Positions 1 through 6,581 of a stretch of 64,000 bases of DNA are shown piece after piece. The stretch lies in NCBI RefSeq assembly GCF_004122145.1, contig NZ_SBKQ01000007.1, positions 124,001 to 188,000 of the forward strand, read 5' to 3'. The notes beneath the pieces were generated by a model, which saw only the letters and a list, made by a program, of their open reading frames with translations, was not told the DNA's origin and ran no database searches. The position numbers and the translations under genes were made by a program. How positions within the stretch are numbered: the stretch's first letter is position 1; each line of letters begins with the position of its first letter. The DNA comes from Flavobacterium piscinae. Its GTDB lineage: Bacteria > Bacteroidota > Bacteroidia > Flavobacteriales > Flavobacteriaceae.

Positions 1-248
1 TACATCACCGGAAAACCGGCAAAAAGTGCTCCTCCCCCAATAATTAACCAAACCTGATTGGCATCCCAAAGCGGACCAATGGCATTTATGGCAATACGGC
101 GACTTTCATCTTTTCTGAAAAACAAATGCCAAGCTCCGGCACCATAATCAAAACCTTCCAAAATGGCATAACCGGAGAACAACAAACCAACTACTAAATA
201 CCACAAGGTTGGGTAATCTATTCCTAAAAAAGTTTCCATATTTTCCAT
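1..248 (-). CDS. cydB: Cytochrome bd ubiquinol/menaquinol oxidase subunit II (5' part, runs off the window)
   Basis: About 82 N-terminal residues of subunit II of the cytochrome bd quinol oxidase are present; the rest lies beyond position 1. The translation shows the family pattern of an early membrane helix followed by GFDYGAG and, later, GPLWDANQVW. The protein sits in the inner membrane and pairs with CydA to reduce oxygen at high affinity. The ATG at 248-246 overlaps the cydA stop by one base (TAATG), which indicates translational coupling. A second in-frame ATG at 239 is possible, but the overlap favours 248. Confidence 0.93.
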   Translation of the reverse strand, partial: MENMETFLGIDYPTLWYLVVGLLFSGYAILEGFDYGAGAWHLFFRKDESRRIAINAIGPLWDANQVWLIIGGGALFAGFPVM

Positions 249-1597
249 TAGTAAATTGAATTTAGATTTGCTTCTTGCTCATTATAAGGGCCATGCTTAA
301 TTTTTTTGTTCAGTGAATACAAAAACAATAAAAATAAAAGCGTGTAAATCACTAAAAATAAAATCAATGAAAATAGAATTTGATTGGCTGAAACCTCTTG
401 CGAAAATCCTTCACTTGTTCGAAGATGTCCGTACACAATCCATGGTTGCCTTCCCATTTCGGCTGCAAACCAACCGGCTTGATTGGCAATTTGAGGTAAT
501 AAAACGGAAAATGAGAAAATCCATAACAGCCATTTTGTTTCAAATAATTTTCCCCTCCACCATAAAAAACTGGCATAAAACGTTAAGGCAATCAAAAACA
601 TTCCTATTGAAATCATAATGTGATAAAATTGAAAAACAGCATTCACTTGGCTCGGTTGATCTTCTTTTGGAAAAGCATTCAACCCTGTTACCGGAGCTTG
701 AACATCTTGATGAACCAAAAAAGACAATCCACCGGGAACCGCAATACCTGAAACTTCTTGTTTTTCATTGTCCACCCAACCTAAAAGATACAAATCTGCC
801 GGAGCAGAAGGTTCGTAATGTCCTTCCATGGCTGCCAATTTAGCCGGTTGATTTTTGACCACACCATCCGCAGAACTATGTCCGGAGAGTAACTGAGTAA
901 AAGATACTACAGTTGCCACTACCAATGCAATTTTGAACGCTTTTTTTGAAATAGCCTCATAACGTCCTTTACGAAGATAATAAGCGTGAACACTTAAAAC
1001 CATGAAGGCACCGGCCAAAAAAGCCCCTTGCCAAACGTGAATTATCCTGTCTACACTGGAAGGATTAAATACCATCGCCCAAAAGTCAGTAACTTCTGCT
1101 CTGGCATTAAAACCTTCACCAACAATATGATAACCGGCAGGTGTTTGTTGCCAACTGTTTGCCACGACAATCCAAACAGCAGAAAACATGGAACCCAGAA
1201 AAACACCAATGGTTGAAATAAAGTGAACTTTAGGTGAAACGCGATTCCATCCAAAAATTAGTATTCCTAAAAAAGTACTTTCTAGCCCAAAAGCAAACAA
1301 ACCTTCTGCTGCGAGTGCACTACCAAAAATATCCCCTACATATCGGGAATAAACTGCCCAATTGGTCCCGAACTCAAATTCCATTATGATTCCGGTTGCC
1401 ACACCAATACCAAAAGTAATGGCAAATATTTTGAGCCAAAAACGGGTTAATACTTCGTATTCTTTATTTCCGGTTTTGAGGTAAAGTCCTTCAAAAATAA
1501 CCATCAATAAACCTAATCCTATACTCAATGGTGGATAAATATAATGAAAGGCAACGGTGAAGGCAAATTGTATTCGAGCTAATATTTCAACATCCAT
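248..1597 (-). CDS. cydA: Cytochrome bd quinol oxidase subunit I
   Basis: Subunit I of the cytochrome bd terminal oxidase (449 aa), which carries the haems and oxidises quinol while reducing O2 to water. The start chosen at 1597 gives the typical N-terminus MDVEILARIQFAF, with His18 (in HYIYPP) as a haem ligand. A longer frame to 1675 would overlap the thioredoxin gene and add unrelated residues. The GRQPW motif and a short quinol-binding loop (GHSS to the PKEDQP region) are visible among about nine membrane segments. It is the third gene of a four-gene operon: membrane protein, thioredoxin, cydA, cydB. A CRP/FNR-type dyad lies upstream of the first gene. Confidence 0.96.
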   Translation of the reverse strand: MDVEILARIQFAFTVAFHYIYPPLSIGLGLLMVIFEGLYLKTGNKEYEVLTRFWLKIFAITFGIGVATGIIMEFEFGTNWAVYSRYVGDIFGSALAAEGLFAFGLESTFLGILIFGWNRVSPKVHFISTIGVFLGSMFSAVWIVVANSWQQTPAGYHIVGEGFNARAEVTDFWAMVFNPSSVDRIIHVWQGAFLAGAFMVLSVHAYYLRKGRYEAISKKAFKIALVVATVVSFTQLLSGHSSADGVVKNQPAKLAAMEGHYEPSAPADLYLLGWVDNEKQEVSGIAVPGGLSFLVHQDVQAPVTGLNAFPKEDQPSQVNAVFQFYHIMISIGMFLIALTFYASFLWWRGKLFETKWLLWIFSFSVLLPQIANQAGWFAAEMGRQPWIVYGHLRTSEGFSQEVSANQILFSLILFLVIYTLLFLLFLYSLNKKIKHGPYNEQEANLNSIY

Positions 1598-1608
1598 AAT
1601 TTTGTGTT

Positions 1609-1911
1609 TTAAGGTTCTATTTCCAGCATTTTCTTGATAATTTCTTCTTTTGAAAGCACTTCTCTGGTTTTCCAAATCAACTTTCCGTTTGCAAAAAGTG
1701 CTAATAAGGGCAAAGAATCAATCTGTAGATGGTTGATTTTAAAAGGTAATTGATTTATTTCAAAGGTATGTATTTCAACTCGCTTTCCAATGGAATTTTT
1801 AACCTGTTGTAAAGTTGGTTTAATCATTTCACAAGGGTCACAGGATGAAGATTTAAAATTAATTAAGATCAATTCATTATTTTGAATGACGGTATTTATT
1901 TCGTGATTCAT
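1609..1911 (-). CDS. Thioredoxin-family protein with a CDPC active site
   Basis: A 100-residue single-domain thioredoxin-fold protein with the redox motif CDPC at about residues 24-27 and the cis-proline region near SLPLLAL. It has no signal peptide, so it is probably cytoplasmic. Its ATG overlaps the stop of the preceding small membrane protein (ATGA at 1911-1908), and it ends 11 bp before cydA, so it is cotranscribed with the bd oxidase. A role in thiol redox balance or oxidase maturation is an inference from context. The specific partner is unknown. Confidence 0.85.
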   Translation of the reverse strand: MNHEINTVIQNNELILINFKSSSCDPCEMIKPTLQQVKNSIGKRVEIHTFEINQLPFKINHLQIDSLPLLALFANGKLIWKTREVLSKEEIIKKMLEIEP

Positions 1912-2105
1912 TCTGTTTTAGATTTAGAAATTTGACAACTACCCGAACTACAGGTATTGAAAACAGCTTGAAAAAGAAAAAAAGCCCCAAAAAATAAGAA
2001 GAAATATTGTTCTGTTGCAAAAGCATGATAAGTAATACCCAAAGCCGCAAACAAACGTATCCAACGCATCAAATGCCAGTTGGTGAAAAGCATTTTTTTC
2101 ATCAT
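1908..2105 (-). CDS. Small inner-membrane protein (DUF2892/YgaP-like)
   Basis: A 65-residue protein with two hydrophobic helices and a cysteine-containing tail (NTCSSGSC). This matches small membrane proteins of the DUF2892/YgaP-tail type found near sulfur or thioredoxin genes. It is the first gene of the cyd operon, and its stop overlaps the thioredoxin start. Several ATG codons stand close together (2105, 2102, 2093), so the exact start is uncertain. The function is unknown. The Cys pair could exchange disulfides with the adjacent CDPC thioredoxin, which is inference. Confidence 0.75.
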   Translation of the reverse strand: MMKKMLFTNWHLMRWIRLFAALGITYHAFATEQYFFLFFGAFFLFQAVFNTCSSGSCQISKSKTE

Positions 2106-2118
2106 TTGAATTTTGATG

Positions 2119-2163
2119 TAAAAGTAATTTATGGCTTTAACCTAAACTGTAACAAATATCACA
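2119..2163 (-). promoter_or_regulatory. CRP/FNR-type dyad and -7 element upstream of the cyd operon
   Basis: An imperfect dyad TGTAAC-AAAT-ATCACA occupies 2148-2163, centre 2155.5. On the minus strand the promoter-proximal half reads as a perfect GTTACA. A -7-like element TACTTTTA (consensus TAnnTTTG, last base off) lies at 2126-2119. The dyad centre is 36.5 bp from the last base of that element. No TTG sits at a normal -33 spacing, which fits an activator-dependent promoter. Two further sites in this window have the same geometry. Confidence 0.6.
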
Positions 2164-2200
2164 CAGTTTTGATTTTTTCAACAATTATTTTAAACGAGTA

Positions 2201-2656
2201 TTAACTATTTATTTTCGGGAGAAACCGACCCACTTTTTCTTGGTAGGCTTTGTATTCTTTGAATTTTTCCGAAAGTTGTTCTTCTTCATATATTGATTTT
2301 AGATAAAACCAAATCAATAAAAAAACACCAATCAGAAGTTTATAAGTAGAATAACTGTTTAGTGCATATCCGAAAACAAACATCAAAATTCCGGTATAAA
2401 TGGGATGACGGCTAAAACGGAAAAATCCATGTGTTAAAAGAACTGCTTTTTCGGTTGGGGTTGGGAAAACGGACAAGTTGGTTTTCAATTCAAATACGGT
2501 TAAAACAGCTATTATTAGTCCAATAATTGCTATTCCCATTCCTAAAGTGGCCATGTAATTTGGAATGGCTAAAGGAGAAAAAAAATCAAAAGTATAAGCT
2601 CCAAAAAGGAGAAATTGAATGAATACAAAAAGATAATCTTTAGTTGTTTTTTTCAT
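2201..2656 (-). CDS. Isoprenylcysteine carboxyl methyltransferase / phospholipid methyltransferase-like membrane protein
   Basis: A 151-residue integral membrane protein with about four helices. It ends in the family signature: RHPIYTG at about residues 82-88, then EE..L...F..Y and the terminal RFLP. This is the SAM-binding pattern of the ICMT/PEMT group (PF04191 type). Members methylate phospholipids or prenyl-cysteine, or have unknown substrates in bacteria. The gene overlaps the upstream methyltransferase by 17 bp, so the two are probably cotranslated. The substrate cannot be told from the sequence. Confidence 0.8.
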   Translation of the reverse strand: MKKTTKDYLFVFIQFLLFGAYTFDFFSPLAIPNYMATLGMGIAIIGLIIAVLTVFELKTNLSVFPTPTEKAVLLTHGFFRFSRHPIYTGILMFVFGYALNSYSTYKLLIGVFLLIWFYLKSIYEEEQLSEKFKEYKAYQEKVGRFLPKINS

Positions 2657-3248
2657 GCTTTGTTCCTATAAATCGAATGACAACCCCTTTTCCTTGGTGA
2701 TATGGCCCTTCATTTAAATTGATTACCGTTGTTTCTAAAAGATCAAAACAAATAAGAGGAAATTCTGCTTTGATTTCCTCTTCTGAAAAAAGCATCGTTA
2801 CCTCTTTCGGACCACCAGAGGTATATTGAAGTTGATTTTTTTCAAAAGCTTCAAATAAAATTTTCCCATCTGGTTTTAGTAAAAAAACTAACTTTTGGTG
2901 GGCTTGTTTACGAATTTCTGAGGGAAAATGGGCAAAAATGAATACTATCGCATCAAAACTTTCAGGTTCAAAAGGTAATTCCATCACATCAGAAACCAAA
3001 TAATCAAGCTCTACATTTTGCTCTTTTGCAAGCGTTATTGCTTTATTTTTAGCTGATTCACTATAATCAAAAGCAACAACAGTATAGCCGTTTTCAGCGG
3101 CAAAAACAGCATTTCTCCCTTCTCCTTCAGCTACAAATAATATTTTTCCTTTTCGTAATTTGTGAAGGTTATCTTTTAGAAATTGGTTTGGTTCTTTGCC
3201 AAAGGCAAACTCCTTCTCAGCATAACGTTCGTTCCAAAATTGTTTCAT
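2640..3248 (-). CDS. Class I SAM-dependent methyltransferase (TehB-like)
   Basis: A 202-residue cytoplasmic methyltransferase. The start MKQFWNERYAEKEFAFG is typical of TehB/thiopurine-type methyltransferases. Motif I is seen as FVAEGEGRNAVFAAE, followed by an acidic residue in VVAFDYS and the later FDAIVFIFAHFP. Family members methylate tellurite, thiol or small-molecule substrates; the substrate here is not known. The ATG directly abuts the stop of the upstream DUF6132-like gene, and its own 3' end overlaps the membrane methyltransferase, forming a tight minus-strand operon. Confidence 0.85.
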   Translation of the reverse strand: MKQFWNERYAEKEFAFGKEPNQFLKDNLHKLRKGKILFVAEGEGRNAVFAAENGYTVVAFDYSESAKNKAITLAKEQNVELDYLVSDVMELPFEPESFDAIVFIFAHFPSEIRKQAHQKLVFLLKPDGKILFEAFEKNQLQYTSGGPKEVTMLFSEEEIKAEFPLICFDLLETTVINLNEGPYHQGKGVVIRFIGTKHEKNN

Positions 3249-3449
3249 TTAGTCTTTCTTTTTGGGTGAAGTTACGAATAAATTGAATAACAAACCACAC
3301 ATTAATCCACCGTATAAAGTACTGTTTAATGGCTTCGAAGTAATGGCACAGGTTCCACTGACGCAACCAATTTGTTGGTAATATAAGTAGCCGGCAATTA
3401 GTCCGATTACGACTCCAATAGCGGTAATAATAATTGCTTTTTTATTCAT
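3249..3449 (-). CDS. Small membrane protein of the DUF6132 type
   Basis: A 66-residue protein with an N-terminal membrane helix (KAIIITAIGVVIGLIAGYLYY) and a second hydrophobic stretch, separated by GCVSGTCAITSKP, which holds a Cys pair. This layout matches small DUF6132 proteins of Bacteroidota. The ATG at 3449 overlaps the upstream gene by 8 bp. An alternative start at 3464 would add only basic residues. The function is unknown. Its place between haem-c proteins and methyltransferases suggests an envelope or redox role, which is inference. Confidence 0.75.
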   Translation of the reverse strand: MNKKAIIITAIGVVIGLIAGYLYYQQIGCVSGTCAITSKPLNSTLYGGLMCGLLFNLFVTSPKKKD

Positions 3450-3942
3450 TTTTTTTCTTCTCAAAAGTAATACTCCAAATACCTCTCACTTCATTTTCGC
3501 CATATCCAAAAGCTAAATCGTTAGGATATAATTTTAGAATTTGACGTTGAACTTCAGGTTTAATTTGTTTTCCATGGCATTGCAAACACATCGTGTTGGT
3601 TTCAATTGGGTAATAAAACTGAACTTTATCTTTTTTTTCTAAAGTAATCGGTTTGATTTCTTTCTTGTTGGCTAGCTCTTTTTTGAATTGAGTAATATAC
3701 TTTAATTCTTCTGCATTGGCTTTATTGTTTGGATTTCGATTTTTGTCGGAAACCCTTTTAATAGTAGCTTTGTAATGCAATGCTATACTATCTGTCAACG
3801 GAATCGCTTGATGGTTACAAAAGGTCAAGGCTTCCATAGTTCCTTTTTGCTGAATGGCTTCCATTAAATTTTTACCCAACACTTTTTTGGTACCCAAAGC
3901 ATAATCTAAACCGATATCGGCATAGGTTTTAGCCGTCTCCAT
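3442..3942 (-). CDS. DUF3365-type haem-c protein fragment (3' part of a probably split gene)
   Basis: A 166-residue frame with the c-type haem motif CLQCHG near its C-terminus and the features of DUF3365 (Tll0287-like haem-binding) proteins, such as KKVLGKNLMEAIQQKG and TFCNHQAIPLT. As annotated from the first ATG it has no signal peptide, although covalent haem-c attachment needs export. The same frame is open upstream to 4020 and reads EPEWFKAHWEGHGNKNW directly after the TAA that ends the upstream haem-c lipoprotein. It is best viewed as the C-terminal domain of that protein, separated by one stop codon. Whether it is translated alone is unknown. Confidence 0.7.
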   Translation of the reverse strand: METAKTYADIGLDYALGTKKVLGKNLMEAIQQKGTMEALTFCNHQAIPLTDSIALHYKATIKRVSDKNRNPNNKANAEELKYITQFKKELANKKEIKPITLEKKDKVQFYYPIETNTMCLQCHGKQIKPEVQRQILKLYPNDLAFGYGENEVRGIWSITFEKKKNE

Positions 3943-4020
3943 TTCTTGAAGTTTTTTACCGGATTGTGTCCAATTTTTATTACCGTGACCTTCCCAATGG
4001 GCTTTAAACCATTCGGGTTC

Positions 4021-4431
4021 TTAAATTTGATAATCAAACATAAAAGTCGCTATTTTTTCCACACTACCTTCCGGAAAAACTTGTTTGGGCATGAGTCCAT
4101 GTTTTTTTACTGCACCATACATCAGGGCTTTTTCTTTTGTAGGATGGGCTACAAACGCTTTTACATTTTCAATAAATTCGGCTTTGTTGTAGCCTTCCTT
4201 ATCTATATACCTGGCTTTGATGGCTACCATAGGCGGAGCAATTCTACCTTGTTTTTCTTCAGCAGATGGACTATGACAAAGATAGCAATGGGTTTCCATG
4301 AGTTTTTTGGCTTCTAATGGGTCAAAATTGGACGCGATAGTATTTTGTTCCTCTACTTTTTGATATTCTTTTTTCTCATTTTGGCAACTCATCAATAATA
4401 AAATAGCGAATAAGAAACTTATATTTTTCAT
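4021..4431 (-). CDS. Cytochrome c-like lipoprotein (5' part of a probably split gene)
   Basis: A 136-residue lipoprotein. The signal peptide MKNISFLFAILLLMSC places the lipidated Cys at residue 16, followed by an acidic linker. The single haem-binding motif CYLCH lies in METHCYLCHSPS, and a distal Met is possible in HGLMPKQVFP. The start at 4431 is preferred over the longer frame to 4461 because it gives a clean lipobox. It ends at TAA 4023-4021, immediately before an in-frame DUF3365 haem-c domain, so the ancestral gene probably spanned 4431-3442 and coded for a two-domain, two-haem periplasmic lipoprotein. A CRP/FNR-type dyad lies upstream. Confidence 0.8.
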   Translation of the reverse strand: MKNISFLFAILLLMSCQNEKKEYQKVEEQNTIASNFDPLEAKKLMETHCYLCHSPSAEEKQGRIAPPMVAIKARYIDKEGYNKAEFIENVKAFVAHPTKEKALMYGAVKKHGLMPKQVFPEGSVEKIATFMFDYQI

Positions 4432-4448
4432 GATGTATAATATTTTTT

Positions 4449-4493
4449 CAAAAGTAATCATTCGTAATATGTAATGTTGTAACGTTTGTTACA
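4449..4493 (-). promoter_or_regulatory. Perfect CRP/FNR-type dyad and -7 element of the haem-c lipoprotein
   Basis: A perfect dyad TGTAAC-GTTT-GTTACA stands at 4478-4493 (centre 4485.5). It has the geometry of the CRP consensus (TGTNA-N6-TNACA). On the minus strand a consensus -7 element TACTTTTG lies at 4456-4449, 36.5 bp from the dyad centre to its last base. That places the dyad near -41 relative to a predicted start, the position used by class II activators. No -33 TTG is present at normal spacing. Confidence 0.7.
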
Positions 4494-4569
4494 GAAAAAG
4501 ATTAGTTAGAACCCAATAGTATAATAAAAACCTATTGTTTTAAAATATTCATAGATAATTATTATGTTA

Positions 4570-4614
4570 TAAAACATTTGTTACAATTCAAATGAAATAA
4601 TCAGCCGAAATTTG
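4570..4614 (+). promoter_or_regulatory. CRP/FNR-type dyad and -7-like element upstream of the peroxiredoxin
   Basis: TAAAAC-ATTT-GTTACA at 4570-4585 is a dyad with a weak distal half and a perfect proximal half (centre 4577.5). The -7-like element GAAATTTG (one base off TAnnTTTG) lies at 4607-4614. The centre-to-element distance is again 36.5 bp, identical to the other two sites in this window. The peroxiredoxin ATG follows 39 bp after the element. Confidence 0.55.
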
Positions 4615-4653
4615 TGCCATTAAATCATAGTAACTTATTAAAAACATAAAAAA

Positions 4654-5355
4654 ATGGAAAATCAAGTATTTATGCCGAGAATTGGAGAACAAGCACCAGA
4701 GTTTACCGCAATTTCAACACAAGGAACCATTAACTTCCCAAAAGATTATGAAGGAAAATGGGTAATATTCTTTAGTCATCCTGCTGATTTTACTCCGGTT
4801 TGCACCTCAGAGTTCATGACTTTTGCCAGTATGGAAAAACAATTTCAAGAAGCAAACTGCGAATTGTTAGGATTATCTGTTGATGGTTTGTACAGCCACA
4901 TTGCATGGTTGAGAACCATCAAAGAAAAAATTGAGTACAAAGGAATGAAAGACATTGAAGTAAAATTCCCTTTGATTGAAGACATCACGATGGAAGTTTC
5001 CAAAAAATACGGAATGATCATGGAGGGCGAAAGCAATACCAAAGCAGTAAGAGCGGTATTTTTTGTAGATCCGAAAGGAACAATTCGTACCATTTTATAT
5101 TATCCTTTGAGCATCGGTAGAAATTTTGATGAAATTTACAGAGCTTTAATTGCGTTACAAACCGCAGATGCCTTTGACATTGCCTGTCCGGCAGATTGGA
5201 GACCGGGTGATGATGTTATTGTACCCACTGCAGGGTCATGTGGAGTAGCCAAAGAACGCATGGATGATACTGAAAACTTAGATTGTAAAGATTGGTTTTT
5301 CTGTACCAAAAAATTAGACAAAGATTTAGTATTAAATACAGTTTTAAAAAAATAA
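4654..5355 (+). CDS. Peroxiredoxin of the Prx6 (long AhpC/TSA) class
   Basis: A 233-residue thiol peroxidase that reduces H2O2 and organic peroxides in the cytoplasm. The peroxidatic Cys50 lies in the family motif PADFTPVCTSE. The long C-terminal extension (PADWRPGDDVIVP, then SCGVAKERM and CKDWFFC) is characteristic of the Prx6 group, and the length fits. It is a single gene, transcribed divergently from the haem-c lipoprotein, with a CRP/FNR-type dyad about 77 bp upstream of the ATG. A rho-independent terminator follows. Confidence 0.93.
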   Translation: MENQVFMPRIGEQAPEFTAISTQGTINFPKDYEGKWVIFFSHPADFTPVCTSEFMTFASMEKQFQEANCELLGLSVDGLYSHIAWLRTIKEKIEYKGMKDIEVKFPLIEDITMEVSKKYGMIMEGESNTKAVRAVFFVDPKGTIRTILYYPLSIGRNFDEIYRALIALQTADAFDIACPADWRPGDDVIVPTAGSCGVAKERMDDTENLDCKDWFFCTKKLDKDLVLNTVLKK

Positions 5356-5381
5356 TACTAAGGTAAGCAAATGTGGAGAAG

Positions 5382-5407
5382 CCGTTCTGAAAAGGACGGT
5401 TTTTTTA
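5382..5407 (+). terminator. Rho-independent terminator after the peroxiredoxin gene
   Basis: The stem CCGTTCT/AGGACGG (7 bp with one G-T pair) closes a short loop and is followed by a run of seven T. It lies 27 bp after the stop codon. Confidence 0.8.
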
Positions 5408-5439
5408 TATTAAAAAAGTTTCTATAAGTGATTGAAAAA

Positions 5440-6417
5440 TCAGAATCCTACAATTTTATCCATAACCCAATTAGTGTGAGCGGCAGATTTTCCAAGAGAA
5501 GGATGAACAGAAAATCCTAAGAGATGATCACGCATATTTTGTACATGATACAACTGAATATTTTCGGGATGATCGATAAAAACCTCTTTTGTCCCATTTT
5601 GATTGGTAAGAAATAGAGGGACTTCATCAAAAACAGCAAATTCAATTTTTCCTTTACTACCGATAATTTCTACTTTATCTTTTCGCTCAAAACTGCCAAA
5701 ATTCCATGTTCCGGAACCCGTTACACCTGATTTATGTTGCCAATTGGCAACAATAGCATCTTTTGCTGAATAAAGCTTTTGCTGATTTATACTAATTCCG
5801 TTAGCAGAAGTGATTTCTCCAAAATAATAAACAAACAAATCGATTCCGTGACTAGCTAAATCTTCAAAATAGCCACCAGGAGCAATTTTAGAATCAGTTC
5901 GCCAATTGTAAGTTTGTGCTAAATCAATGGGAGAAGGAACTTTGCTTAAAAACCAACTTACATGACGAATTTCACCTATCTCTTTAGTATCCAACCATAC
6001 TTTAATTTGGTTAAAACGTGGTAATGACCTTCTGTAATAAGCCACAAAAAGAGGTAATTTCTTTTCTTCAAAAACATTTAGAATTGTAAGGCATTCGTCA
6101 TAATTTAAAGCCATGGGTTTTTCTATACAACAAGGTTTTCCGGCTTGTGCTACTTTTAAAGCGTAAAATTTATGAGAATCCGGTGGAGTAGCAATATAAA
6201 TTGCATCAATTTCTGTGTGATTAATCAACTCATCTGCATTAGTAAAATAGTGAGGTACTTTGTGTCGTAAAGCATACTCTTTTGCTTTTTCTTTATCTCT
6301 TCGCATGACAGCAAATAATTCAAAACCATTTATCTTTGAATAAGCTGGGCCACTTTTTTTTTCAGTCACGTTTCCACAACCAATAATTCCCCATTTTATC
6401 GTATTATTTAACGGCAT
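5440..6417 (-). CDS. Gfo/Idh/MocA-family oxidoreductase
   Basis: A 325-residue NAD(P)-dependent oxidoreductase. The N-terminal Rossmann fold carries GIIGCGNVTEKKSGPAY, followed by the family hallmarks IYIATPPDSH (residues ~94-103) and the EKP motif in CIEKPMALNYDEC. The C-terminal half is the sugar-dehydrogenase-like beta-sheet domain (GGYFEDLASHGIDL). There is no signal peptide, so it is cytoplasmic. Members act on sugars, inositols or related compounds; the substrate is not evident. It is monocistronic on the minus strand, between plus-strand genes. Confidence 0.9.
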   Translation of the reverse strand: MPLNNTIKWGIIGCGNVTEKKSGPAYSKINGFELFAVMRRDKEKAKEYALRHKVPHYFTNADELINHTEIDAIYIATPPDSHKFYALKVAQAGKPCCIEKPMALNYDECLTILNVFEEKKLPLFVAYYRRSLPRFNQIKVWLDTKEIGEIRHVSWFLSKVPSPIDLAQTYNWRTDSKIAPGGYFEDLASHGIDLFVYYFGEITSANGISINQQKLYSAKDAIVANWQHKSGVTGSGTWNFGSFERKDKVEIIGSKGKIEFAVFDEVPLFLTNQNGTKEVFIDHPENIQLYHVQNMRDHLLGFSVHPSLGKSAAHTNWVMDKIVGF

Positions 6418-6549
6418 AAATTATTTTTTTTATGTGCTAAAAGTAGTAATTAATTTCATCCTCAAAAATTACTTTCAAAATATTCTACCAATATTTATAG
6501 TACTTTTAAAAATAAGTTAATCTGTACCGCTATACTCTAATATTTTGAA

Positions 6550-6557
6550 TACTTTTG
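6550..6557 (+). promoter_or_regulatory. -7 promoter element of the TlpA-like gene
   Basis: TACTTTTG matches the Bacteroidota -7 consensus TAnnTTTG, 24 bp before the ATG at 6582. No clear TTG is seen at the -33 spacing. Confidence 0.5.
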
Positions 6558-6581
6558 CTACCGAAATAAATAATCATAAAA

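Noticed and set aside
313..618. Plus-strand frame of 101 codons in the cydA region
   Set aside because: It lies antisense to cydA, whose motifs are clear, so it is a shadow.
4021..4023. Recoding of the TAA codon in the haem-c lipoprotein (readthrough or special amino acid)
   Set aside because: There is no known recoding signal visible and TAA is not a selenocysteine codon. A point mutation or sequence error explains the data more simply.
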